Origin: Candidatus Latescibacterota bacterium
GTDB taxonomy: Bacteria > Latescibacterota > UBA2968 > UBA8231
DNA length: 31,717 nt
Assembly: GCA_022826515.1 (NCBI GenBank)
Contig: JAJDUT010000132.1
Coordinates: 1 to 31,717, forward strand
Reading direction: 5' to 3'
Shown: piece after piece, positions 21,875-30,407 of the stretch
Numbering within the stretch: the first letter of the stretch is position 1
How the letters are laid out: the number at the start of each line of letters is the position of its first letter
Program-made: the position numbers and the translations under genes
The notes under the pieces: model-generated
Told to the model about the DNA's origin: nothing
The model's database searches: none
What the model saw: the letters and a program-made list of their open reading frames with translations, nothing else

Positions 21875-23341
21875 ATGAGTAACGGAGGAAACGCGAAGAT
21901 CCTAGCGCAGCACTTTACGCCTCCAGCAGTCGCGCAGTTGGTTTGGGACGCGGTACACACGCTCGCGGGAAAAGAGTTAGGGGCTGGAGCACGCGTGATT
22001 GATCCAGCAGCGGGTGCAGGAGCGTTGTTGGGCGTTGTCGGACGAGCCTATCAGACCACAGGCATTGAGATCGACGCCGGGCTAGCCGAGCGGGGACGCA
22101 GCCAAGCGGATCGCTTTTACACCGGAGACGGCTTGCTCGGCACCTTGCCCGAGGTGGCAGATGAGACGTTCGATTGCGTGTTGGCCAATCCGCCTTTTGG
22201 CAAGTTGGGGCCGATGTTGCCCTTGTTGGGGGCCGATGGCCCCGGTCGGCTCGCCCAGCGCTTTGAACTGCTCGATGGACAAAAGCAGATGCGTTCCTTC
22301 CCGGTGGAGTCGCTTTTTGTCGAGCGCGCACTGCAACTGACTCGGCCCGCTGGTTGGATGGCCCTGATATTGCCCGAGGGATTTCTCGCCAATGCCCGGC
22401 GGCAGGGCGCGCGCGACTGGCTGTTAGCGCGTGCTGAGGTGCGGGCCGTCGTCGCCTTGCCTGGAGCTTTCAACAAGGTGCAGACGGCCTTGGTCGTCTT
22501 GCGCCGCAGCAAGCCGCTGACCCGGCCCAAGGCGCAGCTGATCGCACCAGTCGGGAAGAGGCCGAGCGAGCAGTACGCGCAGCACGTCCGGCTCTTACTC
22601 AGCGCGTCGGCTAGCCGCGAATCGGAGGCCGCGCTTCTGAGCGTAGGGCAGCGTGCGTTGCGCGCCCAGCGTTGGGATCCGCGGTTCTGGCAGGGGCGCG
22701 CTGCCGTGCGCCGCTTGGCGGGTCGCTTGCGATTGGTCCCGTTGGGGGAGTACATCTGCCATTTGACGTATGGGCCGATCGTTACGGGCAGCCACCCTCA
22801 GCACGTAGAGGCTGGAGTGCCGGTCATCCGGCAGGGCAATATCGCCGAAACCGGGCTCGACGAGCGCGCGTTGTTGTGCGTCGCGCCCGCAGGGGCGCAC
22901 GATCCCCCGCGCAGCCGCGTGCGCCCCGGAGATTTGCTGTTGTCGCGGTCTGGGGCCGGGGCCTTGGGGCGGAATCGCCTCGCGGTGTATTTGGGGGGCA
23001 AGCCGGCCAATGTGGGTTGTTTTGTCGATTTGATCCGCTTGGAGGGACTCAATCCGTTTTACGCTTGGTTTTTCTTTAAGACGCGGTTAGGCCGCGAGCA
23101 GATCGCCGCCTACGCCAACGGAGTGGGCACGCCGAATATCAGCTTTGGCGAAATTCGCGCGTTGCAGATTGCGGCCTTGCCCACGGCCTATCAGGACGGG
23201 CTCGAAAGGCGCTATCGGGAGCAAGTGTGGCCTCTGCACTGCCGCCGCGATAGGACGGATATCCGCGCCGAGGCCGAGCGGCGCTTCCGCGCCATCGTTG
23301 GCGATCTAGAAGACTACCTACAGACGCGGACCTCTGCGTAG
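21875..23341 (+). CDS. N6-adenine DNA methyltransferase fused to a single target-recognition domain
   Basis: A 488-residue protein. Residues about 1-230 form a type I HsdM-like methyltransferase: QHFTPPAVAQLVWD, the S-adenosylmethionine motif DPAAGAGALL (43-52), acidic motif TGIEID, and catalytic NPPF (105-108). Residues about 285-470 resemble one HsdS target-recognition domain plus helix (LVPLGEYICHL, VPVIRQGNI, PGDLLLSRSGAGALG, LNPFYAWFFFKTRLGREQIAAYANGVGTPNISFGEIRAL). No restriction or motor subunit is encoded nearby, so it may be an orphan epigenetic enzyme or part of a split system. The start lacks a strong ribosome binding site; hairpins (21728-21743, 21836-21850) lie upstream. Confidence 0.85.
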   Translation: MSNGGNAKILAQHFTPPAVAQLVWDAVHTLAGKELGAGARVIDPAAGAGALLGVVGRAYQTTGIEIDAGLAERGRSQADRFYTGDGLLGTLPEVADETFDCVLANPPFGKLGPMLPLLGADGPGRLAQRFELLDGQKQMRSFPVESLFVERALQLTRPAGWMALILPEGFLANARRQGARDWLLARAEVRAVVALPGAFNKVQTALVVLRRSKPLTRPKAQLIAPVGKRPSEQYAQHVRLLLSASASRESEAALLSVGQRALRAQRWDPRFWQGRAAVRRLAGRLRLVPLGEYICHLTYGPIVTGSHPQHVEAGVPVIRQGNIAETGLDERALLCVAPAGAHDPPRSRVRPGDLLLSRSGAGALGRNRLAVYLGGKPANVGCFVDLIRLEGLNPFYAWFFFKTRLGREQIAAYANGVGTPNISFGEIRALQIAALPTAYQDGLERRYREQVWPLHCRRDRTDIRAEAERRFRAIVGDLEDYLQTRTSA

Positions 23342-23380
23342 CTCTATCGCCAACGCCCATCGAATCGTATTTTATCAACT

Positions 23381-25441
23381 ATGTCTGATCCCAAGCACAC
23401 CAACCGCCTCGCCGACGAATCCAGCCCGTACTTGCGCCAGCACGCCCACAATCCCGTCGATTGGTATCCTTGGGGCGAGGAGGCGCTGGCCGCGGCCCGG
23501 GCCGCCGACCGGCCCATCTTGCTCTCAGTAGGGTATTCGGCCTGTCATTGGTGCCACGTCATGGAGCGCGAATCCTTTGAAAACGAGCAAATCGCCCAGC
23601 GCATGAACGAGCACTTTATCAACATCAAGGTCGATCGCGAGGAACGGCCCGATGTTGATGAGATTTACATGACGGCTGTACAGGCCATGACCGGCCAGGG
23701 GGGCTGGCCGATGACGGTGTTTCTGACGCCGGATTTGCAGCCTTTTTACGGCGGGACGTACTTCCCCCCCGAAGACCGCCACGGGCGGCCGGGCTTTCCG
23801 AGGGTGCTGCAAGCCATAGCGGATTACTACCGAGAAAACCGCGCCGGAGTCGCCGAAAAAACCGCCGAACTGATGCGCGCGCTCCAGCAGCACGCCGAGT
23901 TTTTGACGCCGGGTGGCATCCCTGGAGAAGAGGTCCTCGACGGGGCCTGTGCGCAGCTCAAATCCACGTATGACGCTAGGTTTGGCGGATTTGGCGGCGC
24001 GCCCAAATTCCCGCCGAGCATGAGCTTATCTCTGCTGCTGCGGCGCTATGTTAGACGAGGCGACCAGCGCGCCCTAGCAATCGCTGAGCACACGCTCAAG
24101 CGCATGGCTAGAGGGGGAATGTACGACCAGCTTGGCGGGGGTTTTCACCGCTATTCAGTGGATGAGCGCTGGCTCGTGCCCCACTTCGAGAAAATGCTCT
24201 ACGACAACGCCTTATTGGTGTGGACGTATCTCGAAGCCTATCAGGCGACCCAAGACGAATTCTACCGCGAGGTCGTCGAGCACACCCTTGGCTATGTGCT
24301 GCGCGAGATGACGCAGCCCGAAGGTGGCTTTTATGCGGCGCAAGACGCGGACAGCGAGGGCCAAGAAGGTCTGTTTTTTACTTGGCTCTTAGAGGAGATT
24401 GAGGATCTGTTAGGCGAAGAAGATGCCGCGCTATTTGCCCGCTATTACGGCGTTGTGCCAGAGGGCAACTTCGAGTACGGGCGCAATATCTTGCACGTGG
24501 AAAACGAGCTAGAGGGCGTTGTGCGCTTCCTCAAGGTAGAGCCAGAGCGTCTGGCGCAAGTCGTAGAGCGCGGGGGCGAGGTGCTGCTTGCGGTGCGGCA
24601 ACAGCGCGTTGCCCCCGAGCGCGACGACAAAATTTTGACGGCTTGGAACGGGCTGATGATCAGCGCGATGGCCCGCGCCTATCAGGTTATTGGGGAGGAG
24701 CGCTATCTACGAGCGGCTGTCGAGGCGGCCGACTTTATTTTAGAACGCATGGTCTGCGACGGCCGTCTCCTGCATACCTATAAGGATGATCGGGCGCGGA
24801 TTCCGGCCTATCAGGACGATTATGCCTGTCTGGTCAATGGCCTGCTCGACCTATATGAGGCGAATTTCGAATTGCGCTTCTTTGCCGCAGCCGATCACTG
24901 GGCCGCCGAAATGGTTGCGCGGTTTTGGGATGGGGAACACGGGGGATTTTTCTATGCGGGAGCTGAGGCAACCGACCTGATTGTGCGCACTAAGAACCCG
25001 TTTGACAACGCGACGCCCTCGGGCAACTCGCTGGGTGCGTTAGCCCTTTTGCGCTTGGGGGCGATGAAGGGCGATCAGGCGTTGTGGCAGCAAGGCGAGC
25101 AAACGCTCGTCCTCTTTGAGCAGCTATTGCGCCGCGCTCCTTCTGCTGGAGCGCAGATGCTCTGTGCCCTCGACTTTTACTTGGCTAAGCCCACAGAGGT
25201 CGCCTTGGTGGGGGACCAAGCCGAATGTCGTGTTTTTGCCGCCGCGCTGCACCGGTGCTTTGTGCCCAATAAAGTCGTGTTAGCTGCTGGCGTTGGGGTG
25301 GATGAAGCCGAGGCTGCGTTGCCGCTGCTGGAGGGTAAGTTGGCGGTCGGCGGTCGGGCGTACGTGTGTCGCGACGCGACCTGCTCGCGGCCACTAACTA
25401 CGACCGCAGACTTGGTGGAGCAGCTAAAGGCCGAGGGATGA
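23381..25441 (+). CDS. YyaL/DUF255 family thioredoxin-fold protein
   Basis: A 686-residue protein, full length for the family (relatives of mammalian SPATA20). Residues about 1-165 are a thioredoxin-like DUF255 domain: [23 protein letters not shown], redox motif C55-H-W-C58 ([15 protein letters not shown]), [14 protein letters not shown] and [11 protein letters not shown]. The rest is an (alpha/alpha)6-barrel of the N-acylglucosamine epimerase/cellobiose-epimerase type ([34 protein letters not shown]). The true reaction is unsettled. The start is taken from homology because no clear ribosome binding site is visible. It overlaps cysK by ATGA, so the two are co-translated. Confidence 0.92.
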   Translation: MSDPKHTNRLADESSPYLRQHAHNPVDWYPWGEEALAAARAADRPILLSVGYSACHWCHVMERESFENEQIAQRMNEHFINIKVDREERPDVDEIYMTAVQAMTGQGGWPMTVFLTPDLQPFYGGTYFPPEDRHGRPGFPRVLQAIADYYRENRAGVAEKTAELMRALQQHAEFLTPGGIPGEEVLDGACAQLKSTYDARFGGFGGAPKFPPSMSLSLLLRRYVRRGDQRALAIAEHTLKRMARGGMYDQLGGGFHRYSVDERWLVPHFEKMLYDNALLVWTYLEAYQATQDEFYREVVEHTLGYVLREMTQPEGGFYAAQDADSEGQEGLFFTWLLEEIEDLLGEEDAALFARYYGVVPEGNFEYGRNILHVENELEGVVRFLKVEPERLAQVVERGGEVLLAVRQQRVAPERDDKILTAWNGLMISAMARAYQVIGEERYLRAAVEAADFILERMVCDGRLLHTYKDDRARIPAYQDDYACLVNGLLDLYEANFELRFFAAADHWAAEMVARFWDGEHGGFFYAGAEATDLIVRTKNPFDNATPSGNSLGALALLRLGAMKGDQALWQQGEQTLVLFEQLLRRAPSAGAQMLCALDFYLAKPTEVALVGDQAECRVFAAALHRCFVPNKVVLAAGVGVDEAEAALPLLEGKLAVGGRAYVCRDATCSRPLTTTADLVEQLKAEG

Positions 25442-26373
25442 ACAAGCGCAAGATCGCAGACGACATGTTGCAGCTAGTGGGGGACACGCCCCTCGTGCGC
25501 CTCTACCGCGTCGCGCCTGCCAACGGCAGCCAGCTCTACGGCAAACTCGAAGCGTGCAACCCAACCGGCAGCGTCAAAGACCGCATCGGCGTTAGCATGA
25601 TCCGCGCCGCCGAGGCGACCGGCCGGCTCAAAAAAGGCATGACCATCGTCGAACCTACCAGCGGCAATACTGGGATTGCGCTGGCGCTGACCGCGGCCGT
25701 ACTGGGCTACCGGTTGGTGTTGACCATGCCCGAGAGCATGAGCTTGGAGCGGCGGCAAGTCATGGCCAGTTACGGCGCAGAGATTGTACTGACGCCCGCG
25801 GCCGAAGACATGCCCGGGGCCATCCGCAAGGCCGAAGAGTTCAAGGCCGCCGATCCCAAGGGCGTGTTTATTCCGCAGCAATTTGCCAACCCGGCCAACC
25901 CAGAGGCCCACCGCCGGGCCACGGCCGAGGAGATTCTCGCGGCTACTGGAGGCGAGCTAGACGCCTTTGTTGCCGGGGTGGGAACTGGTGGCACTATAAC
26001 GGGCGTTGGGGAGGTACTCAGGCAGGCCGTGCCAGACGTGCGCATAGTAGCAGTCGAGCCTAAGCGCTCGCCCGTACTCTCGGGGGGCGCAGCCGATTTG
26101 CACGGCATTCAGGGGATTGGCGCGGGTTTTGTGCCCGAAGTCCTCGATCGGGAATTGATCGACCAGATCGTGCAGATAGACGACGAAGAGGCTTTTCACT
26201 GCACCCGCCGCTTGGCCCGCGAGGAAGGGTTGTTGTTGGGGCCTTCGTCTGGGGCCAATGTGGCGGCTAGCTTGCAGGTGGCTAGTGCCCTAGGCCCGGA
26301 AGCTCGTCTGGTGACCATGCTCTGCGATACGGGATTTCGCTATTTTAGCGTCGATGGGTTATCGAGTCAGTAG
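25438..26373 (+). CDS. cysK: cysteine synthase (O-acetylserine sulfhydrylase)
   Basis: A 311-residue PLP enzyme that makes cysteine from O-acetylserine and sulfide. The PLP lysine is K47 in [11 protein letters not shown]; the substrate loop [11 protein letters not shown] (73-83), the phosphate-binding loop [13 protein letters not shown] and the C-terminal [10 protein letters not shown] are all present. The ATG at 25438 overlaps the stop of the YyaL gene (ATGA); upstream codons of the same frame are out-of-frame YyaL sequence. Length and motifs fit CysK rather than the longer cystathionine beta-synthases. Cysteine supply links it loosely to the Fe-S operon at the right end. Confidence 0.94.
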   Translation: MNKRKIADDMLQLVGDTPLVRLYRVAPANGSQLYGKLEACNPTGSVKDRIGVSMIRAAEATGRLKKGMTIVEPTSGNTGIALALTAAVLGYRLVLTMPESMSLERRQVMASYGAEIVLTPAAEDMPGAIRKAEEFKAADPKGVFIPQQFANPANPEAHRRATAEEILAATGGELDAFVAGVGTGGTITGVGEVLRQAVPDVRIVAVEPKRSPVLSGGAADLHGIQGIGAGFVPEVLDRELIDQIVQIDDEEAFHCTRRLAREEGLLLGPSSGANVAASLQVASALGPEARLVTMLCDTGFRYFSVDGLSSQ

Positions 26374-26375
26374 AA

Positions 26376-28904
26376 TCAGCGCAGGAGTAACATCTTCGTC
26401 GCTTGGCGGACCGGACCCGCGCGCATGATGAGCAAGTAGGTGCCGCTGGCCAGCACTCGTCCTTGATCGTCCTTTCCATCCCAATGAATCTGATGCGTCC
26501 CCGCTTCCCGATACTGGTGCAAAAGGGTGCGCACGGTTTGGCCGAGGGCGTTGTATATGCGCAGTTCGACCGGAGTCGCGGCGGCGAGTGTGTAGGTAAT
26601 CTGCGTCGAGCCGTTGAAGGGATTGGGGAAGGCCGGCGCTAGGGCGAAGTGGGTCGGGTGTTGGGACTCGATGGTGGGCCAAACCGGCTGTGTCAGCGCG
26701 ATGCCGCGTGGATTCTGGCCGGTTGCGTAGTGGCCGACAACGGAGTCGCGCACGGCATCGACGATGTGGATCTCGTTGGAAAAGGAACTGGTGACGTACG
26801 CCTGCGTGCCGTCGGGCGAGAAGGCAATGGCCCGTGGATTGCGACCGATGGCGAGCCTTTTGCGCAGGGTTCCGCTGGCCACATCGACGACTAGGAGGGA
26901 GCCTTCGCTATACGCGGTCAAATAGAGCTTGCGGCCATCCGGGCTGGGCGCGATGGCAAAGGTGCCACTGACGTCTAAGTCGATGGTGCGCGCGACAGTT
27001 GCGCCATCGGCGTCGATGGCAGTCAAGCGGCCCGTATCCATGCTGGTTACGTACAGCGTCCTGCCGTCGGGTGCGAGGGCGAGCGAGCGCGGCTTCGGTG
27101 GCACTGGGATGCGGCCCGTTATGCGGCCTTGCGGCGAGAGGACGAGTACGCGGTTATTGGCGATGTCGGTGGTGAATATCTTATCAGCCGTGGCGGCGAT
27201 GCCGTACAGTCCTTCACTTGCGCTGGCGAGCGAAATGGTGCGCGCTTGGCCCGACTCAACATTGACGATGGTCAGCGCATTCGTGCCCGAGTTGGTTGCG
27301 TAGAGCGTTTTGCCGTCGGGCGCGAGGGCTAGGTCGAGGGGCTGGACCGCGGTCTCGATGTGCGCTTGGACCTGGAAGGTCGCGGTGTCGATGATGCGGA
27401 GATCGTTCGAGGAGAGGTTGGATACGAAGAGTTGGTCGCCGGCTAGGATCATCTGGATCGGCTCGTCGCCGACGGGGATGCGCGCTAGCTCGCGGCGGGT
27501 GCCCGTATCGACCACGCCGATGGCGTCGTCGCCGCGCAAGGCAGTAAAGGCCAATGGGGCCCCGGTCAGTTCGACGACCGTGAAGTCGAGCCAAGCGTCC
27601 GCATAGGGAAAGTACGAGACCTTGCCGTCGGCACCGTGGGCCTCGATCTGATAGGCGATGCGCGTGCCAACGCGCTGGCCGGGAATTTGGGCGACGAAGA
27701 GGCTGTCTTGCTGCTGCATTTGCAAGTGCTCGACGCTCCCGCCATCAAGCTGGTAGCGGAGCCACACGCTGGCGGCATCGCGGACTGCGACGCGCACTGG
27801 ATAAGGACCTTGGGTATCGGGGGTGTTGGAGACTATGGCTATGGGGACTACGAAGGGATAGCCGGGCACGGCAAAATCGGTGATGAAATCGACATCGTCG
27901 ATGTGCTGGGCAGCGGTTAGGTCGAGGATGTGGGCATAGGTGTTGTCGCGGGCGTTGTCGTAGAACTCCGCGGGGAATCCAGTGGCGAAATCAGTGAAAA
28001 TACCGCCGAAGTTCTCTTCGTTAATCGCCCCGGCAATGGGCGCGAGGCTCAGGCGGTAGCGGCCCGGCGTCAAGCCGTGCAGGCGGTAGTGTCCGACTGT
28101 GATGGCGTTTGGGTCGGCACCCGAAACGGTGCTGAACAGTTCGCCGGAGTCGAGGTTTTCGGCCTTGATATGCGTGCCGAAAAGTGGCTGTTGGTCGAAG
28201 TCGCGGACTTGGCCGGCGATGCTGCCGACGCTGTCTTGGTAGCCAACGGCCGGATAGAGGAAGCTGACGCCAGCGATGTCGTCGGGTTCGAGGCTTTGGG
28301 CTTCGCCGGAGTCGTCGCTGTGGTTGAAGGGGTTCATGGTCGGGCGGATATGCGGGGGGCCGTCGAGGGGAGTGTGTTCAAGCCCGAGCAGGTGGCCGAT
28401 TTCGTGGACGGCTACGTCTTTGAGATTTATCCAATTGCCGGGTTGAACAAATAGACCAGCAAAAAAGCGGAAGTCGCGCCCGTTAAAGATGATGTCTGCG
28501 TCGGTGATTTGGCCGGTCGCAAAATGGGACTGGATGCGGGTTATGGCGATGACGCCGGTTGCGGGCGGGACGTCTAGGTAGCGTCCGGTCTCGTCGAAGT
28601 AGATCAGGTTGCGCCTATCTCTTTGGGTTGGGACGCTGCTTTGGGTGGTGCCCTGATCGACAAATTCCACCCGCGCCGTAGCCACGTCGCTCCAGACCTG
28701 AAAACTCTCGCGGATCAACGCATGGGTTTGCGCAGGGGATAGATCGTCGGAACCAGCCGCGTGAAGCACAAAGGAAATGCGGTCGGGGCGGGTCCAGGTC
28801 TGCTGGACTTGGTTGCCAAATCGGGATTCAAAGGTCTGGATGAGAAAGCCGTGGCTGGGCATGGCGACGAGCAGGCCGCCGAGCAATAGGCTGCTAGCGC
28901 GCAT
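26376..28904 (-). CDS. secreted matrixin-type metalloprotease with beta-propeller and FlgD/type IX-like C-terminus
   Basis: An 842-residue exported protein. A signal peptide occupies residues 1-19. The zinc protease domain ends in HEIGHLLGLEH (167-177), the HExxHxxGxxH motif of metzincins. A carboxypeptidase-regulatory-like beta domain (about 225-320) and another Ig-like stretch follow. Then comes a seven-bladed YVTN-type propeller (about 450-745) with repeated PDGxxLYVT strands. The C-terminal ~90 residues (FPNPFNGSTQITYTL, LRIYNALGQTVRTL, GRVLASGTYLLIM) are the FlgD-like/type IX sorting-type module of FCB bacteria. The upstream secreted gene overlaps it by 11 nt, so both form one operon. 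Confidence 0.9.
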   Translation of the reverse strand: MRASSLLLGGLLVAMPSHGFLIQTFESRFGNQVQQTWTRPDRISFVLHAAGSDDLSPAQTHALIRESFQVWSDVATARVEFVDQGTTQSSVPTQRDRRNLIYFDETGRYLDVPPATGVIAITRIQSHFATGQITDADIIFNGRDFRFFAGLFVQPGNWINLKDVAVHEIGHLLGLEHTPLDGPPHIRPTMNPFNHSDDSGEAQSLEPDDIAGVSFLYPAVGYQDSVGSIAGQVRDFDQQPLFGTHIKAENLDSGELFSTVSGADPNAITVGHYRLHGLTPGRYRLSLAPIAGAINEENFGGIFTDFATGFPAEFYDNARDNTYAHILDLTAAQHIDDVDFITDFAVPGYPFVVPIAIVSNTPDTQGPYPVRVAVRDAASVWLRYQLDGGSVEHLQMQQQDSLFVAQIPGQRVGTRIAYQIEAHGADGKVSYFPYADAWLDFTVVELTGAPLAFTALRGDDAIGVVDTGTRRELARIPVGDEPIQMILAGDQLFVSNLSSNDLRIIDTATFQVQAHIETAVQPLDLALAPDGKTLYATNSGTNALTIVNVESGQARTISLASASEGLYGIAATADKIFTTDIANNRVLVLSPQGRITGRIPVPPKPRSLALAPDGRTLYVTSMDTGRLTAIDADGATVARTIDLDVSGTFAIAPSPDGRKLYLTAYSEGSLLVVDVASGTLRKRLAIGRNPRAIAFSPDGTQAYVTSSFSNEIHIVDAVRDSVVGHYATGQNPRGIALTQPVWPTIESQHPTHFALAPAFPNPFNGSTQITYTLAAATPVELRIYNALGQTVRTLLHQYREAGTHQIHWDGKDDQGRVLASGTYLLIMRAGPVRQATKMLLLR

Positions 28905-29454
28905 CGCGTGTTGGGTCTTCGGTTAGGGCGCGCACCCGCGCCAAGAACTGATCGAGCGGCATACCTTGGACGGGTTCGTCGGGCGATGCCTTTTTGGCTG
29001 CGCTATGCGGTTCGGCGTGCAGCGCAAGGCCGTCTAACTCTTGAAAGACGCGTGGTTTATTGGCGGCACTGCGCTTGATGGCAAAGTGTCCTTGCGCCAG
29101 TCCGACCGGCCAGGAGTGCCCCAAGGTGTTCGCCGCGGTGAGAAAGAGCACGGCCTCATCCCCGGGGGCGAAGATGGGCATGCCGACGATGCGGGTAACA
29201 GTGCCTTGCAGATGTCCGCCGGGCAGGTGCAATTCCAGTTGCGAAATTGCTGGCCCTTTGATGGCTTGGGAGACGGAAAACACGTAGCGGGTATAAATCT
29301 GTCCGCGCACCCATTGGGGCTGGGCTTGGCGACAGACTCCGACGACGATGCGTTCGGCGTTGGCCGTCAGAGCCGCTAGGTCGAAGCGCTGGACTGTCGT
29401 GGCTGTTAGCGGAGTGGTCAGCCAGACTAGACAGAATGCAATGCGTGCGATCAT
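28894..29454 (-). CDS. secreted protein paired with the matrixin protease
   Basis: A 186-residue exported protein with signal peptide (about 1-18). The mature part has the pattern LTANAERIVVGVCRQAQPQW...IYTRYVFSVSQAIKG...LELHLPGGHLQGTVTRIVGMPIFAPGDEAVLFL, which I recognise as a recurring domain encoded next to secreted matrixins and surface proteins in FCB and related bacteria; no function is established. It overlaps the protease start by 11 nt and could be a chaperone or inhibitor-like partner. The ATG at 29454 has GAGG about 10 nt upstream. It is transcribed divergently from the Fe-S operon. Confidence 0.75.
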   Translation of the reverse strand: MIARIAFCLVWLTTPLTATTVQRFDLAALTANAERIVVGVCRQAQPQWVRGQIYTRYVFSVSQAIKGPAISQLELHLPGGHLQGTVTRIVGMPIFAPGDEAVLFLTAANTLGHSWPVGLAQGHFAIKRSAANKPRVFQELDGLALHAEPHSAAKKASPDEPVQGMPLDQFLARVRALTEDPTRDAR

Positions 29455-29541
29455 TGCGCTTATCCTCTCGGGTTTTCGGAGATGTTGGTTTAACCTATCT
29501 TTTATAGAATATAGGATAATAGGCTCTCTGGGGTTGATTCA

Positions 29542-29570
29542 TTGACACTTACGTTCACGTCAAGTACATT
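29542..29570 (+). promoter_or_regulatory. promoter of the Fe-S operon with MerR-type operator
   Basis: TTGACA (29542-29547) and TACATT (29565-29570) are 17 bp apart. The spacer contains ACGT-tc-ACGT (29551-29560) with near-symmetric flanks (ctt on the left, caag on the right). MerR-family regulators bind palindromes between the -35 and -10 hexamers, and ACGT-N2-ACGT half-sites occur with LiuR-type MerR proteins. It lies 34 bp before the merR-like gene, suggesting autoregulation. The usual 19-bp MerR spacer is not seen. Confidence 0.5.
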
Positions 29571-29603
29571 GCTTGCCAGAACCTCGCAGCGAAGGATGTC
29601 TCC

Positions 29604-30065
29604 ATGCAAATAGGTGATTTGGCTACCAAGGCCGGGGTCACGCCGCGCACGATTCGCTACTATGAAGAACTGGGAATCGTCGAGCCAGAAGAGCGCACCG
29701 CGGGCGGGTTTCGCCTATATTCGGAAGCGCAATTGCGCCGCTTGCAAATCGTTCAAAGCCTCAAGGATTTGGGGTTCGAGCTAGAGCACATTCGCGTGTT
29801 CTTCAATCTGAAGCACTGCAACGAGTCGGGCGGCGGCTTGGCGCGCGAGCTCGTCGAGCACCTCACCGAGCAAGAGCGCCGGATCGACGAGCGCATTCGC
29901 CAGTATTCGCTGATGAAGGAGCGGAACCGGCGGGCCATTGAGATTCTCAGTGGTTGTTTTGGCTGTACGGTCAAGGTAGTAGAGCGAGATTGTCATCACT
30001 GCGAGGTCTATCGGCGGCACGACGAAGTGCCCGACCTCATCGAATGCACCATTTACGAATCTTGA
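29604..30065 (+). CDS. MerR-family regulator with four-cysteine C-terminal motif
   Basis: A 153-residue transcription factor. The winged helix-turn-helix (about 1-70, MQIGDLATKAGVTPRTIRYYEELGIVEPEERTAGGFRLYS) is canonical MerR. A dimerisation helix follows (about 78-112). The C-terminus holds C118-x2-C121 and C130-x2-C133 (GCFGC...DCHHC) plus C72 and C148, so it probably binds a metal or an Fe-S cluster; it does not match the SoxR cysteine spacing. It heads an operon with an Fe-S carrier and cysteine desulfurase, which suggests control of Fe-S assembly in place of the Rrf2-type IscR. GAAGGA lies 8 nt before the ATG. Confidence 0.88.
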   Translation: MQIGDLATKAGVTPRTIRYYEELGIVEPEERTAGGFRLYSEAQLRRLQIVQSLKDLGFELEHIRVFFNLKHCNESGGGLARELVEHLTEQERRIDERIRQYSLMKERNRRAIEILSGCFGCTVKVVERDCHHCEVYRRHDEVPDLIECTIYES

Positions 30066-30073
30066 GAGGAAAT

Positions 30074-30397
30074 ATGGTAACTATAACGGAAGCCGCAGCC
30101 GAAAAGATCAAGGTCTTGCTCGGCGAACAGGGCAACGAGGGGCATGGGCTGCGCATGGGTGTGATGGGTGGAGGGTGTTCGGGATTTCAGTACAAGCTGG
30201 ACTTCGAGGAAAGCGCCGGCGACATGGACCACGTCTTTGAGATAGACGGCGTCAAAGTATTTATCGACATGAAGAGCAGCCTTTATCTCAACGGCGTGAT
30301 CCTCGACTACCACGACGGGTTAATGGGGGCGGGCTTTAAGATAGAAAACCCCAACGCCCGCACCACCTGCGGATGCGGTGAGTCCTTTAGCGCCTGA
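30074..30397 (+). CDS. A-type iron-sulfur carrier (IscA/ErpA/HesB family)
   Basis: A 107-residue carrier that receives and passes Fe-S clusters. The three conserved cysteines are C35 (MGGGCSGFQYKL) and C99-G-C101 (TTCGCGESF), the family's ligand set. The frame is open further upstream over the merR 3' end, but the ATG at 30074 has GAGAGGA just before it and gives the standard N-terminus (MVTITEAAAEKI). It follows merR by 8 nt. It could equally be called IscA, ErpA or SufA; context with IscS supports the Isc-like assignment. Confidence 0.93.
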   Translation: MVTITEAAAEKIKVLLGEQGNEGHGLRMGVMGGGCSGFQYKLDFEESAGDMDHVFEIDGVKVFIDMKSSLYLNGVILDYHDGLMGAGFKIENPNARTTCGCGESFSA

Positions 30398-30407
30398 GCG
30401 ACGAGCC

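Noticed and set aside
27930..28454. A 174-codon plus-strand open frame opposite the matrixin gene
   Set aside because: A valine/glycine/alanine-rich antisense artefact of the protease gene with no recognisable family.
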